A stretch of DNA of 32,978 nucleotides, from the IMG/VR virus record IMGVR_UViG_3300042557_000720, positions 1-32,978 of that record; one strand, given 5' to 3'. Of this stretch, positions 22,520 through 29,741 are shown in pieces. The position numbers were made by a program, and so were the translations under genes. The notes beneath the pieces are model-generated. The model saw only the letters and a list, made by a program, of their open reading frames with translations. It did no database searches and was not told where the DNA came from. Each line of letters opens with the position of its first letter. Position 1 is the first letter of the stretch. The stretch is from a virus.

Positions 22520-23679
22520 ATAAAAACATATTTTACATCGTGCTTCCTTTCCATAAATTGCGCCCATGCAAGCGCCAAAGCATTCACGCAGTCATCGTGC
22601 ATCCCGGTCGGAGCATTGAACCTAACCCCCGTTCGTGTGTACTCATACTCAAAGCTTTCCAGTTCCTTTGTAATAACCCCTTCCGGGAAGCCGACCTTAC
22701 GTTGATGTATTGCCGATTGCAGCCCCTCCATAAGTTGCTGCTTTGAGCTTGCTGAATATTTAAACCCGAACACATTAGGTCTTTGCCTTTGCAGGTCTTC
22801 AACAATCGGGTCGCCAACGCCCGTACTATCCACTTTAATCGGCGCCTTCGGTAGTTGCGTTACTATCTGCTTCGTTATATTCCAATCCTTTTGAAAGCGC
22901 TCTAAATAGCTTACCTGCCCAAATCTGTCTAATCCAATAATCACCGTCCAGTCAAACGACTTCGCCAAATCCACGCCAAAGCAAACAGGCGGCTCACTAC
23001 TCATTGGCATCGTACATTGCTTAATGAATTGGAAGCCGAAGGGGTTGGCTACGTTATCATTAAACTCCGCTAAATATTCCTGCTTAAAAGCTAATGCAGG
23101 CAAATCTTTTTCAGCGGACCATATTTCCGCAACATCAATAAAAGGATTCGTGCTTGTCGGCATCTGCCAGCTTGCCCACCCCTCTTCCCCCGTTTGCCCA
23201 CGCATCCAGAGCTTATAAAAATCGTTTTTCCCTTTTGGCGTACTCATAAACCACGCCCCGCCCTTCAGGTCGGTAAGCGTCGGGCGTATCGATTGAGTCC
23301 ACGCATCCCAAAGGTCTTTTACAAACGCCGCTTCATCAACAATCGCTACCTTATACTTTCTCGACCTACCAGCGTTAGGATTATCCAAACTCCAAAACTC
23401 AATAATCCCGCCCGTAACTAATTCAATAAACTGCTGATCATGTTTTCGCTTTATTACCTGTTCTAATGCGTTATAGCACTCTTTGAACGTTCCCTCCAAT
23501 AATTTATACGTCGGGGCAAAATACCCTACAGGATAGCCCTCTAATGCCCCCTCAACCAAAAGATTAACGCTCAACTTCGACTTGCCCCACCGCCGACCGC
23601 AATCGAGCACGTTAAAGCGCTTAGCCTCCTGCCTTATTTTCTTCTGATTCGTGTGAAGCTCCGGAAGTCGCACTAACAT
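22516..23679 (-). CDS. terL: Terminase large subunit
   Basis: The 387-aa product is the DNA-packaging motor. ATPase motifs: a Walker A variant CGRRWGKS (27-34), Walker B VAIVDEAAF with Asp115/Glu116, and the coupling motif MSTPKGKN (145-152). Nuclease residues: Asp237 in GVDLAKSFDW, Asp284 in VDSTGVGDP and Asp362/Asp363 in MHDDCVNAL. It is shorter than many TerL proteins (450-600 aa) but has both complete domains. It follows terS with a 59-base overlap. The packaging strategy (cos or headful) cannot be read from the sequence. The next gene begins at its stop codon. Confidence 0.95.
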   Translation of the reverse strand: MLVRLPELHTNQKKIRQEAKRFNVLDCGRRWGKSKLSVNLLVEGALEGYPVGYFAPTYKLLEGTFKECYNALEQVIKRKHDQQFIELVTGGIIEFWSLDNPNAGRSRKYKVAIVDEAAFVKDLWDAWTQSIRPTLTDLKGGAWFMSTPKGKNDFYKLWMRGQTGEEGWASWQMPTSTNPFIDVAEIWSAEKDLPALAFKQEYLAEFNDNVANPFGFQFIKQCTMPMSSEPPVCFGVDLAKSFDWTVIIGLDRFGQVSYLERFQKDWNITKQIVTQLPKAPIKVDSTGVGDPIVEDLQRQRPNVFGFKYSASSKQQLMEGLQSAIHQRKVGFPEGVITKELESFEYEYTRTGVRFNAPTGMHDDCVNALALAWAQFMERKHDVKYVFI

Positions 23680-24055
23680 ATTCGACGGTTATTTTGTTAT
23701 TGTTTTTGGTTTCAAGTTTTTCGATAATCCTTTGTTTCAACTTGTTGTATTCCTGAATCGCCCTAACCTTTGAACTTAAATCCGCATTTTGAGTAATGGC
23801 AAAAAGCAATTGTTTATCAACAAAATTATCATTCAGCCCGGCGGCATCCAGCTCCTCATTGATACGTGAAAGAATGTTTGAATTTGTTAACAATTTACTT
23901 GCAGCTACCTTTGCATTATTGTAATCTTTTTGGTTCGTCAAATCCAAACCATAAGCGGCGGCATAGCTTTCCACACCGCTCCCGAAAAAATCCTTACTCA
24001 CATAATTTTTACAAAAAAGCAACTGCTTTTCATTTAGTTCCCTTTCCATTATCAA
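23621..24055 (-). CDS. terS: Terminase small subunit
   Basis: The 144-aa product matches small terminase subunits: an N-terminal DNA-binding helical domain (LNEKQLLFCKNYVSKDFFGS, then ESYAAAYGLD and NNAKVAASKLLTNSNILSRINEELD), followed by an oligomerisation helix region (KQLLFAITQNADLSSKVRAIQEYNKLKQRI) and a flexible acidic C-terminus. Two close ATGs (24055 and 24049) are possible starts. It directly precedes TerL and overlaps it by 59 bases, so the two are probably translationally coupled. It would select phage DNA for packaging. Confidence 0.85.
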   Translation of the reverse strand: MIMERELNEKQLLFCKNYVSKDFFGSGVESYAAAYGLDLTNQKDYNNAKVAASKLLTNSNILSRINEELDAAGLNDNFVDKQLLFAITQNADLSSKVRAIQEYNKLKQRIIEKLETKNNNKITVEYVSATSGASHESEENKAGG

Positions 24056-24221
24056 ATACTGTTTTTGCTTCTTTACTAAATATATTCCTCAACTTTTCTT
24101 CTTTCCAATACGAATTGCAAACGGCGTATCGTTGCTCAGGATCGTACTGCTGCATTTCACTATCCCCCATGCATCGTTGTAAATAATCGTCTTTCGTTTC
24201 GTTTTTATTCGGTAGTGGCAT
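24030..24221 (-). CDS. Small conserved phage protein next to terminase (63 aa)
   Basis: The 63-aa product begins MPLPNKNETKDDYLQRCMGD and continues with QRYAVCNSYWKEE. This motif (MPLP, polar linker, RCM, then RxAVCxxxW) is one I have seen in many phage genomes, as a small separate protein or at the end of head-module proteins; its function is not known to me. Two Cys, at about residues 17 and 35, might bind metal. It overlaps terS by 26 bases and abuts the gene upstream at 24221. A role in packaging or head assembly is inferred only from position. Confidence 0.65.
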   Translation of the reverse strand: MPLPNKNETKDDYLQRCMGDSEMQQYDPEQRYAVCNSYWKEEKLRNIFSKEAKTVFDNGKGTK

Positions 24222-24427
24222 TATAATCCAAATTTAATGATTAATCTACGAATGGCATCATAATAGCAGGCTTTGCACCACCTATTAGGAAGCCAGTTAA
24301 TATCAATCTCTTCTTTATAAATACGCTCAACCTCGTTTTTACATTCCATTGACAAATCCCTTAGAAATCCTGAACGGACGGTCATCCACTCATGCTCATA
24401 TTTTACAAAAGTTTGTTTATTGCTCAT
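24221..24427 (-). CDS. Hypothetical protein with CxxC (68 aa)
   Basis: A 68-aa soluble protein. The C-terminal part WLPNRWCKACYYDAIRRLI has a CxxC pair, and an additional Cys lies in DLSMECKNEVERIY, so a small metal-binding or redox site is possible. The family is unknown. It starts with an ATGA overlap on the glycosyltransferase-like gene and ends at the start of the 63-aa gene, which places it in the same message as the terminase genes. Confidence 0.5.
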   Translation of the reverse strand: MSNKQTFVKYEHEWMTVRSGFLRDLSMECKNEVERIYKEEIDINWLPNRWCKACYYDAIRRLIIKFGL

Positions 24428-25113
24428 ACATTTACAACTTTTTCACGTTCTACAAATAGGGTTGAGCAGGTATGATTCGGAGCCTGAACAAGCCTGAAAT
24501 TGATTCCTAAACCTTGTGCAATAGTTGCAAGGCACGAATAACCCCCCGTGAACATAGCGGAATTTTTTATCAGATACGCCGCCGTTAAAAAGTCGCAATC
24601 GTGAAATTTCGCCCAAGTTTTGAATTTATCCTGAAACATATCGTACTCATGCTGATAACCTAAAAAATAGCAATTAGGAGCTAAAGTCATTAAATAATTA
24701 ACCTCCTCTTTCCAATCAAAATTAGGGTCATCGTAATTAGTAGTTCTATTGATTATCGTGTAAGGCTCTTCAATCAAAGAATCAGATTCCGGTAAGGTTA
24801 TCCACGGTTCTTTAAATGATTTGTCAAAAGGCTTCCTAAACGCCGTAAAATATGCTTCAATCAAATTTGAATGATAACCTGCATGCTGCCTGAATAAATC
24901 TAAATTAACGGCATCTTCCGGCGGTGTAATGCCAACATAAACCTCACCGATATAATCCTGAATCCTTAAAAGTTTTGCGATAGACTCTGCACGTTGTGGA
25001 TGGTAGTTGGATAGGTACATATTGCCGCCGCCCATATATTTCACAAAAGGTAGGGCAAAGATAATATCCCCGGTCGCCCCTGAATGTTTAAAGTTTATTT
25101 CTTTGTTCCCCAT
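24424..25113 (-). CDS. GT9 (heptosyltransferase)-like glycosyltransferase
   Basis: The 229-aa product from ATG 25113 resembles GT-B family 9 enzymes such as ADP-heptose transferases. Its N-terminus (INFKHSGATGDIIFALPFVK) has the Gly/Asp loop of that family, and the second domain contains YTIINRTTNY, NCYFLGYQHEYD and FTGGYSCLATIAQGLG, the usual donor-binding region with a Ser/Ala-Gly pattern. It is shorter than bacterial heptosyltransferases (about 330 aa), so the acceptor domain is reduced. An upstream ATG (25209) lies in the neighbouring membrane-protein gene. Acceptor and donor are unknown. It is the second glycosyltransferase in this leftward block. Confidence 0.65.
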   Translation of the reverse strand: MGNKEINFKHSGATGDIIFALPFVKYMGGGNMYLSNYHPQRAESIAKLLRIQDYIGEVYVGITPPEDAVNLDLFRQHAGYHSNLIEAYFTAFRKPFDKSFKEPWITLPESDSLIEEPYTIINRTTNYDDPNFDWKEEVNYLMTLAPNCYFLGYQHEYDMFQDKFKTWAKFHDCDFLTAAYLIKNSAMFTGGYSCLATIAQGLGINFRLVQAPNHTCSTLFVEREKVVNV

Positions 25114-25322
25114 ACTGATAAAATTGAAGCGGCAAAGCCTGTAAATAATACTTTGACAAAGATAGGAGGCACAACCCACAAAAGCAAAGCCACCCAAAAG
25201 GATAAACAAAGATTGCAGTTGAAAGGTTTACGATATAGCACCCGCCACCGCTCAGGAATGCGAAGCACATCAATAAAGTGAAAAGCAAACAGGGCAGCCG
25301 TAATAGGAATGATTAAAATCAT
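25095..25322 (-). CDS. DUF1360-like small membrane protein (75 aa)
   Basis: A 75-aa membrane protein. Hydrophobic segments at about residues 2-17 and 34-66 surround a motif FNCNLCLSFWVALLLW, which matches the CxxC-SFW pattern of DUF1360-type proteins common in phages and Gram-positive genomes. The two Cys may bind metal or be structural. Function is unknown. It overlaps the sigma-like gene by four bases (ATGA) and the glycosyltransferase-like gene by 19 bases. Confidence 0.6.
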   Translation of the reverse strand: MILIIPITAALFAFHFIDVLRIPERWRVLYRKPFNCNLCLSFWVALLLWVVPPIFVKVLFTGFAASILSVWGTKK

Positions 25323-26032
25323 ACAATTCTTTTTAGTTTAATTGGTTTAATTTCTTTTATAAAAGTGTCAATCGAATTGGAAGGTACTTTTGTTCCGGTT
25401 ACCCGGTAGTTGATATACTCCCATGCCTCTTCCAGAATGTCATTGATATTGTCCGGGCAAACGGATTCATTTATGTCGAAAACAATATCCATACTTGCAA
25501 TAACGTAATTGCCTATCGCTTTACCGTTTATGGCATCCTTTACCTTTGTCCTTGCTGCTTTCATAATCTTTTGCACCTGCTTAAAAGGCATCTTGACATC
25601 TTCGCTTATTTTGGTCATGCTGCCCTTGTCTAAATACAGAGAAACCATAGCCCGCTCCACCCAGTGCAAATCAGCTTCAAGACTTGCCTCAACTCTATTC
25701 AGCATAACGTCTTTTTCCCTGTTGTATTCCTCTTCCTCAATTTCAATGTTATTACTAAATTCAGTAGTAATGGTTCTGTAAGTCCTAAAAAACTTCCCTT
25801 TCTGAAATATCATCTTTTGCACTACGCCGGTCGCAAAGTACATAAGCTGTCTATTTCCACTCAGTTCAATGATTTTGGCTTCAGGTTGATTGCAAAGTAC
25901 TAAAAATAATTCAGACTTCAAATCTTCATTACCCGCCCCGGCATCGAACTTGCAAAGCATATCCGCTAACTCCCTGCTTTTAAACAGGTCAGTCAATATT
26001 TGGTTTTTGGTAGATGCAACCGAAGGATTCAT
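25319..26032 (-). CDS. Sigma-70-like transcription factor
   Basis: A 237-aa protein with a two-domain layout like ECF sigma factors. Residues 22-90 resemble region 2: acidic GNEDLKSELFLVLCN, then YFATGVVQKMIFQKGKFFRTYR with aromatic and basic residues of the kind that melt and bind -10 DNA. Residues 118-168 resemble region 4: WVERAMVSLYLDKGSMTKISEDVKM and FKQVQKIMKAARTKVKDAI, a helix-turn-helix. It has an extra C-terminal 65 residues. It is placed in the early part of the leftward block, before the terminase and virion genes, so it may direct late transcription. Recognition is by pattern only. Confidence 0.6.
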   Translation of the reverse strand: MNPSVASTKNQILTDLFKSRELADMLCKFDAGAGNEDLKSELFLVLCNQPEAKIIELSGNRQLMYFATGVVQKMIFQKGKFFRTYRTITTEFSNNIEIEEEEYNREKDVMLNRVEASLEADLHWVERAMVSLYLDKGSMTKISEDVKMPFKQVQKIMKAARTKVKDAINGKAIGNYVIASMDIVFDINESVCPDNINDILEEAWEYINYRVTGTKVPSNSIDTFIKEIKPIKLKRIV

Positions 26033-26222
26033 CGAACTCGATATTTTTATGGTTTAAATATAAAACATTTTCTTCGCCTTTTGCAACATTAAAAACCTGA
26101 TCCCTTACAACCGGGTTACTGCAATACCCAAGATTGGTTTTGTAATGTACGCCCTCAACAAGGCTTTTTGTCCTCTCCGCTGCCATAATCCAAAAAACGC
26201 AATTTCTGCATTGTTTTTCCAT
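25989..26222 (-). CDS. Small Cys-rich protein (77 aa)
   Basis: A 77-aa protein with Cys at the N-terminus (QCRNCVFW), in GYCSNPVV and in FGCIYQK, giving a CxxC...C...C pattern suited to binding Zn or an Fe-S cluster. The family is not recognised, though small Cys4 proteins with CxxCxxW and GxC motifs are common in phages. It is the first gene after the AT-rich gap (26223-26499) and overlaps the sigma-like gene by 44 bases, so it is probably co-translated and may influence transcription. Confidence 0.55.
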   Translation of the reverse strand: MEKQCRNCVFWIMAAERTKSLVEGVHYKTNLGYCSNPVVRDQVFNVAKGEENVLYLNHKNIEFDESFGCIYQKPNID

Positions 26223-26499
26223 AAAGTGACCATTTTTGGGCTTTTTCCCGGTTTCCCGCTTTTTTTTGCCTACTTATATATATAATATATACACCCCTAT
26301 TATTATATATATTTTTATTTATTTATTTTTATAAGTAAAAATAAGTAGGAAAGTAGGAAATAAGATATAACACCATTGATTATCAATGCTTTTGGTATTC
26401 CCACTTGATTTTGGAAATTGAAGTTTTGAAGTCGGAAGGTCGGAAATACCGATTTTTCCAGCCTTCAATTTTTGCCCTATTTTTCCCACTTCCCACATA
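26223..26499. other. AT-rich intergenic region with inverted and tandem repeats
   Basis: No convincing gene is seen in this 277-base gap. It holds a strongly AT-rich block (26271-26340) flanked by the 9-bp inverted repeat CCTACTTAT (26269-26277) and ATAAGTAGG (26341-26349), a tandem AGTAGGAA (26344-26359), a tandem TCGGAAGG (26432-26446), and an imperfect hairpin (26426-26468, TTGAAG to CTTCAA) that includes minus-strand ATCGGTATTT. It lies downstream of the PrimPol-helicase gene and upstream of the sigma-like/terminase operon. It may be a replication origin, a leader of the late operon, or both. Confidence 0.5.
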
Positions 26500-28980
26500 C
26501 TAAAAGTAATTTTCCGTAAAGTTTTGGTTATCATTTGGAACGGCTTTCTGCTGCTCTGGCCACGAAATAAATCGGTAAAAACGCCCTGAATCATTGCCCC
26601 TTTTGTAACCTTGGTCAAATTCAACCGACCTAACTTGAGCCCATTTCTTAATCCATTTTGTTAAAATATTTTGATTAATTTTGTTATTATTGCAAACTTT
26701 TTGAATATGCTCCAAAACCTTTTGTTTGGATTCGGTTATGTAAAAATCGGGATTATCTGAATAGGATTTGAACTGGGTCATATTTACGGCATTGGTAACT
26801 AATTTACCTGCAATCATTACCCGATCGTTTTTAAGTGCTTCCGGTGCAAATAAGAAAAAGTTACTTTGAAGCTGATCATCCATCCATTCAACGAAGGCTT
26901 TGTCTGTATCGTTAATAAGATTTCGGTCTATTGAATTAGAAGTCCGTACCGTAATTTTTCCACGGTCTGCAAGCATTAAATATTTTTGAGCGCAGGCAAT
27001 CATAAAGTTGTCAAATCTTGACCATTCACCGGAATCCCAGTCAATAAAAAAAGCCCTGCCAAATTCATCAATAGGTTTGTAATTTGAAGTAAATCGCTTC
27101 ACAACAGGGAACTCAAATTTTCTATCGTATGTACTTTCATCCATCTCACCAACAGCGTAATTTGAGGTTATAATAATCTTAGGTGAGGTTTCATAAGGGA
27201 TAATTATTTTAGCCTTATTCTTTGCGTTTATTTCAATGCCTTCCGTTATTTGACTGAATAGCTTTGTGAACCTAAAAGACTTTTCAACATCATCAATAAA
27301 GATTAGGTTGGTATCCATTTGAACGGATTGCCATAAAAAAGTATCGCTAAAATTCATAGTCTTTCCGTTTATATAACTGGTCTTTCTAAATTCCTTTATA
27401 AATTTAACCAGTACCCCCTTACCGGACCGCCCCTGACTTTCCCCTTCGGATTCAGCGGATACGTCCTCCATTATTACAGTGGACTTTGAAATAAGCGGGT
27501 CTTTGTAACGGCTTAGGTTGTAGCCTATTATTTGATTAAGCTGCTCAACATCATTACCGCCCAAAATGTTTATAAACCTTTCCGCATCGCATCCGTTATA
27601 ATTAGTCGGCTCATATCTTCTTTTAATAATATTATCTTCCCAAACCAAACCGTTTATTTCATTATAGAGGATTTGTTCACATGATTCATTGGTAACCTTT
27701 ACGGCGCAATTAGTAAAGAAAAACCATGTTTCATTTTTGGTATCACGAACAAATTCACGGGTTAGGTTTGTTAAAAGCCCCTGCATTAACCCGCCACTTT
27801 CCTTAAATATTACCGGCACTTTCTCAATCATGTCATCAAGTATATCCGGCTCAACTTCATTCAGGAAGGCTTTTATAAGGTCGGCGGTTTCTGCTATTCG
27901 TACTTTATTGTGGATAACCTGAACCAGTTGATTATCATAAAAATAATAACCGATTGATTCGAGCCATGCCGCCAGTTCAGTATATTTTATTTTTATCCGC
28001 TTATGTTCTTTTTTCCAAAACTGACCTTCATCGGTTATGTTAATCCCTATGCCCTCTGAGGCTAATTGCTTTGAGGCATTGTGAATATTACCATCATGAT
28101 AAAAGTGAGCGTAAATACCGAACGGCGTGTAACCTTTGCCGGCATCCAATTCGCTACCTGTTGAGAATAAATAAAGTACGTTACTATCTTTAAAAATGCT
28201 TCCAGAGTGGCGAGAGGTTGCATCTGGTCGCTTTACTACTACCCGATCATTCAGCTCCATTACTACCTTCCAATTCCTTTCCGTTAATTCATCCAAAATA
28301 TAACGCCAATTCTTTTGAGTGTTAAAAACTTTCCATGGGCTATCTTCACGTACAATATCCTTTTTCTTTACTTCATATACCGGAGTTTGGTCGTATGATT
28401 TCATTACTGCCATTAACCAGCCCCGCTCTTCCATATCCAGTTTAGGAAGCTCGCAGGGATTGCCTTGTATATAAAAATACCCGGCGGAGGGTGCGGTTTT
28501 GATGTATTGTTTATTTGTTTCATCAATGCGCTCGATAACGGTTAGCGGGTGGGGGGAGGCTTCCACACGTGCCAGCACTGGGTCACCGCCAACCTTTTCT
28601 GCAAAGTATTCTATGTGAGCGCCGCCGGTCGGGGTGGTGCATATTACCAACTTTTGATAGAGCTCCGGCCATCCCTGTTCGATAGTGTTTAGAATCTTTT
28701 TAGTTATGCCTTTGCAGTTCTTTTCATCTATATCAATTACCTCCATGCCACGTTGTAGCATAATACCAATGTCGCAATCCCTATCAAAATAATATTCTAC
28801 ATTTTGCAGATTGATGGGATGCTTTACTATGTCGTTAATCTTTTTGATATTGGAGGTAGGGCGTTTCTCTCCTTTGTCGAGCGGGATAACATGATGCCCT
28901 ACGCCGATAAGCTCCTTCGCCGCAACGTAGGAGGCTTTGTCTATAATTTCCCCTTGTTCAAGGTATTCGTAAATATTCAT
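26500..28980 (-). CDS. PrimPol-SF3 helicase replication protein
   Basis: An 826-aa fusion of primase-polymerase and helicase. The N-terminal archaeo-eukaryotic primase domain (about 20-180) has HHVIPLDKGEKRP, the catalytic acidic pair VIDIDEKN (Asp83, Asp85) and GGAHIEYF with His122. Residues 250-310 (LYLFSTGSELDAG; FGIYAHFYHDGNI) resemble the linker found in phage primases. The C-terminal SF3 helicase (about 490-640) has Walker A GRSGKG (Lys521), Walker B NLIFIDD (Asp563/564) and motif C PKIIITSNY (600-608), then a DRKFEFPV arginine-finger region. It should unwind and prime phage DNA, and is the first large gene of the leftward block. Confidence 0.9.
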   Translation of the reverse strand: MNIYEYLEQGEIIDKASYVAAKELIGVGHHVIPLDKGEKRPTSNIKKINDIVKHPINLQNVEYYFDRDCDIGIMLQRGMEVIDIDEKNCKGITKKILNTIEQGWPELYQKLVICTTPTGGAHIEYFAEKVGGDPVLARVEASPHPLTVIERIDETNKQYIKTAPSAGYFYIQGNPCELPKLDMEERGWLMAVMKSYDQTPVYEVKKKDIVREDSPWKVFNTQKNWRYILDELTERNWKVVMELNDRVVVKRPDATSRHSGSIFKDSNVLYLFSTGSELDAGKGYTPFGIYAHFYHDGNIHNASKQLASEGIGINITDEGQFWKKEHKRIKIKYTELAAWLESIGYYFYDNQLVQVIHNKVRIAETADLIKAFLNEVEPDILDDMIEKVPVIFKESGGLMQGLLTNLTREFVRDTKNETWFFFTNCAVKVTNESCEQILYNEINGLVWEDNIIKRRYEPTNYNGCDAERFINILGGNDVEQLNQIIGYNLSRYKDPLISKSTVIMEDVSAESEGESQGRSGKGVLVKFIKEFRKTSYINGKTMNFSDTFLWQSVQMDTNLIFIDDVEKSFRFTKLFSQITEGIEINAKNKAKIIIPYETSPKIIITSNYAVGEMDESTYDRKFEFPVVKRFTSNYKPIDEFGRAFFIDWDSGEWSRFDNFMIACAQKYLMLADRGKITVRTSNSIDRNLINDTDKAFVEWMDDQLQSNFFLFAPEALKNDRVMIAGKLVTNAVNMTQFKSYSDNPDFYITESKQKVLEHIQKVCNNNKINQNILTKWIKKWAQVRSVEFDQGYKRGNDSGRFYRFISWPEQQKAVPNDNQNFTENYF

Positions 28981-29291
28981 ATTAATGGTTCGATTTTATT
29001 GCCTGAAATTTTATACATTACATTTTTGGATAGTTTTATATCCTTGTTAAATTCATTTTTTATTATCGCATATCTTGAAAATAATTTTCTACTTTCAATA
29101 ATAATATTTGTGTTATTGCATTTAAAGGATACGGTGACTTCATGATCAAAAAATAAATTGTATTCATCGTCTGAATAAAATTTACCAATTATGTATTCCT
29201 CTTTTTTGCGGTCAAAATTATTGCAATAAAGATAACCGCCATTCATTTTTACTTTATAACATAATACGTGCGGGTTTAATATTGTACTCAT
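28977..29291 (-). CDS. Hypothetical protein (104 aa)
   Basis: Not recognised. A 104-aa Asn/Lys/Tyr-rich soluble protein, predicted beta-rich in the middle (YLYCNNFDRKKEEYIIGKFY; EVTVSFKCNNTNIIIES). No signal peptide or membrane span. It is tied to the genes on both sides by ATGA overlaps, which supports translation. Its AT-rich codon usage is stronger than that of the structural genes, suggesting a more recent acquisition or an early small protein. Confidence 0.5.
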   Translation of the reverse strand: MSTILNPHVLCYKVKMNGGYLYCNNFDRKKEEYIIGKFYSDDEYNLFFDHEVTVSFKCNNTNIIIESRKLFSRYAIIKNEFNKDIKLSKNVMYKISGNKIEPLI

Positions 29292-29512
29292 AATAAATTT
29301 TTTAATTCAATTAATCTATTTACAAACGGAGTTTTAATATTAGTTTTTTGATAAATTTTTATGTAGCTCAAATGTGATTCAACAAACTTTCTGCAATCAT
29401 TTACAAATGTGCATTGGTTTAGCTGTATTGATTTTGGAAGATTATTTAAATCAAAAAACAATTCGCCAGTATCTAAGTCTATTATAAAATCATTTTCTTT
29501 TATCAAATTCAT
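29288..29512 (-). CDS. Hypothetical protein (74 aa)
   Basis: Not recognised. A 74-aa soluble protein with an acidic N-terminal strand pair (ENDFIIDLDTGELFFDL), a central Cys-containing region (NQCTFVNDCRKFVESHL) and a helical C-terminus (FVNRLIELKNLL). It overlaps both neighbours by ATGA units. It is encoded between the probable leftward promoter and the PrimPol-helicase gene. Confidence 0.5.
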   Translation of the reverse strand: MNLIKENDFIIDLDTGELFFDLNNLPKSIQLNQCTFVNDCRKFVESHLSYIKIYQKTNIKTPFVNRLIELKNLL

Positions 29513-29649
29513 AACGAGTATTTTTTAACAATTGGAGTTATCTCCTTAATAAATTTGCCATGATTTTTTTCTTTAATAAAGAATAAAACTTTTAGTTTCT
29601 TTTCTCCTTCCGGAAGGGGCTGCCGCCCACGTGGTTTCTTTTTGTCCAT
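29509..29649 (-). CDS. Small basic protein, possible DNA-binding (46 aa)
   Basis: A 46-codon ORF directly behind the leftward promoter. It is very basic and starts MDKKKPRGRQPLPEGEKKLK, followed by VLFFIKEKNHGKFIKEITPIV. The GRxPLPEGEKK motif followed by a strand-like segment recalls small proteins of Bacteroidota phages and plasmids related to ribbon-helix-helix regulators, though the usual helix pair is not complete here. An ATGA overlap links it to the next gene. If it is a DNA binder it could autoregulate this divergent promoter region. Confidence 0.55.
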   Translation of the reverse strand: MDKKKPRGRQPLPEGEKKLKVLFFIKEKNHGKFIKEITPIVKKYSL

Positions 29650-29665
29650 AAATATTTATTTTTTA

Positions 29666-29673
29666 CAAAGATA
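29666..29673 (-). promoter_or_regulatory. Leftward Bacteroidota-type -7 element
   Basis: On the minus strand TATCTTTG matches TAnnTTTG and lies 16 bases before ATG 29649. It shares TTTATCTTTGT with the promoter at 83-90. The -33 region is a T-rich run without a clear TTTG. It probably drives the leftward small-gene and PrimPol-helicase operon. Confidence 0.55.
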
Positions 29674-29681
29674 AAAAAATA

Positions 29682-29713
29682 TTTGGTTATTAAAAATATT
29701 CTTTTTAATATTG
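29682..29713 (+). promoter_or_regulatory. Rightward Bacteroidota-type promoter
   Basis: TTTG at 29682-29685 and TAATATTG at 29706-29713 are separated by 20 bases, fitting the Bacteroidota -33/-7 arrangement with one mismatch in TAnnTTTG. The nuclease ATG follows at 29742. Together with the leftward element it makes a compact divergent promoter pair. Confidence 0.6.
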
Positions 29714-29741
29714 CATTATTATTTAATCAAACGAGCTTATT

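Noticed and set aside
26319-26498. 59-codon minus-strand ORF starting right after the PrimPol-helicase stop
   Set aside because: It begins ideally placed at 26498, but the translation is compositionally odd and coincides with the inverted and tandem repeats; no protein-like pattern is seen.
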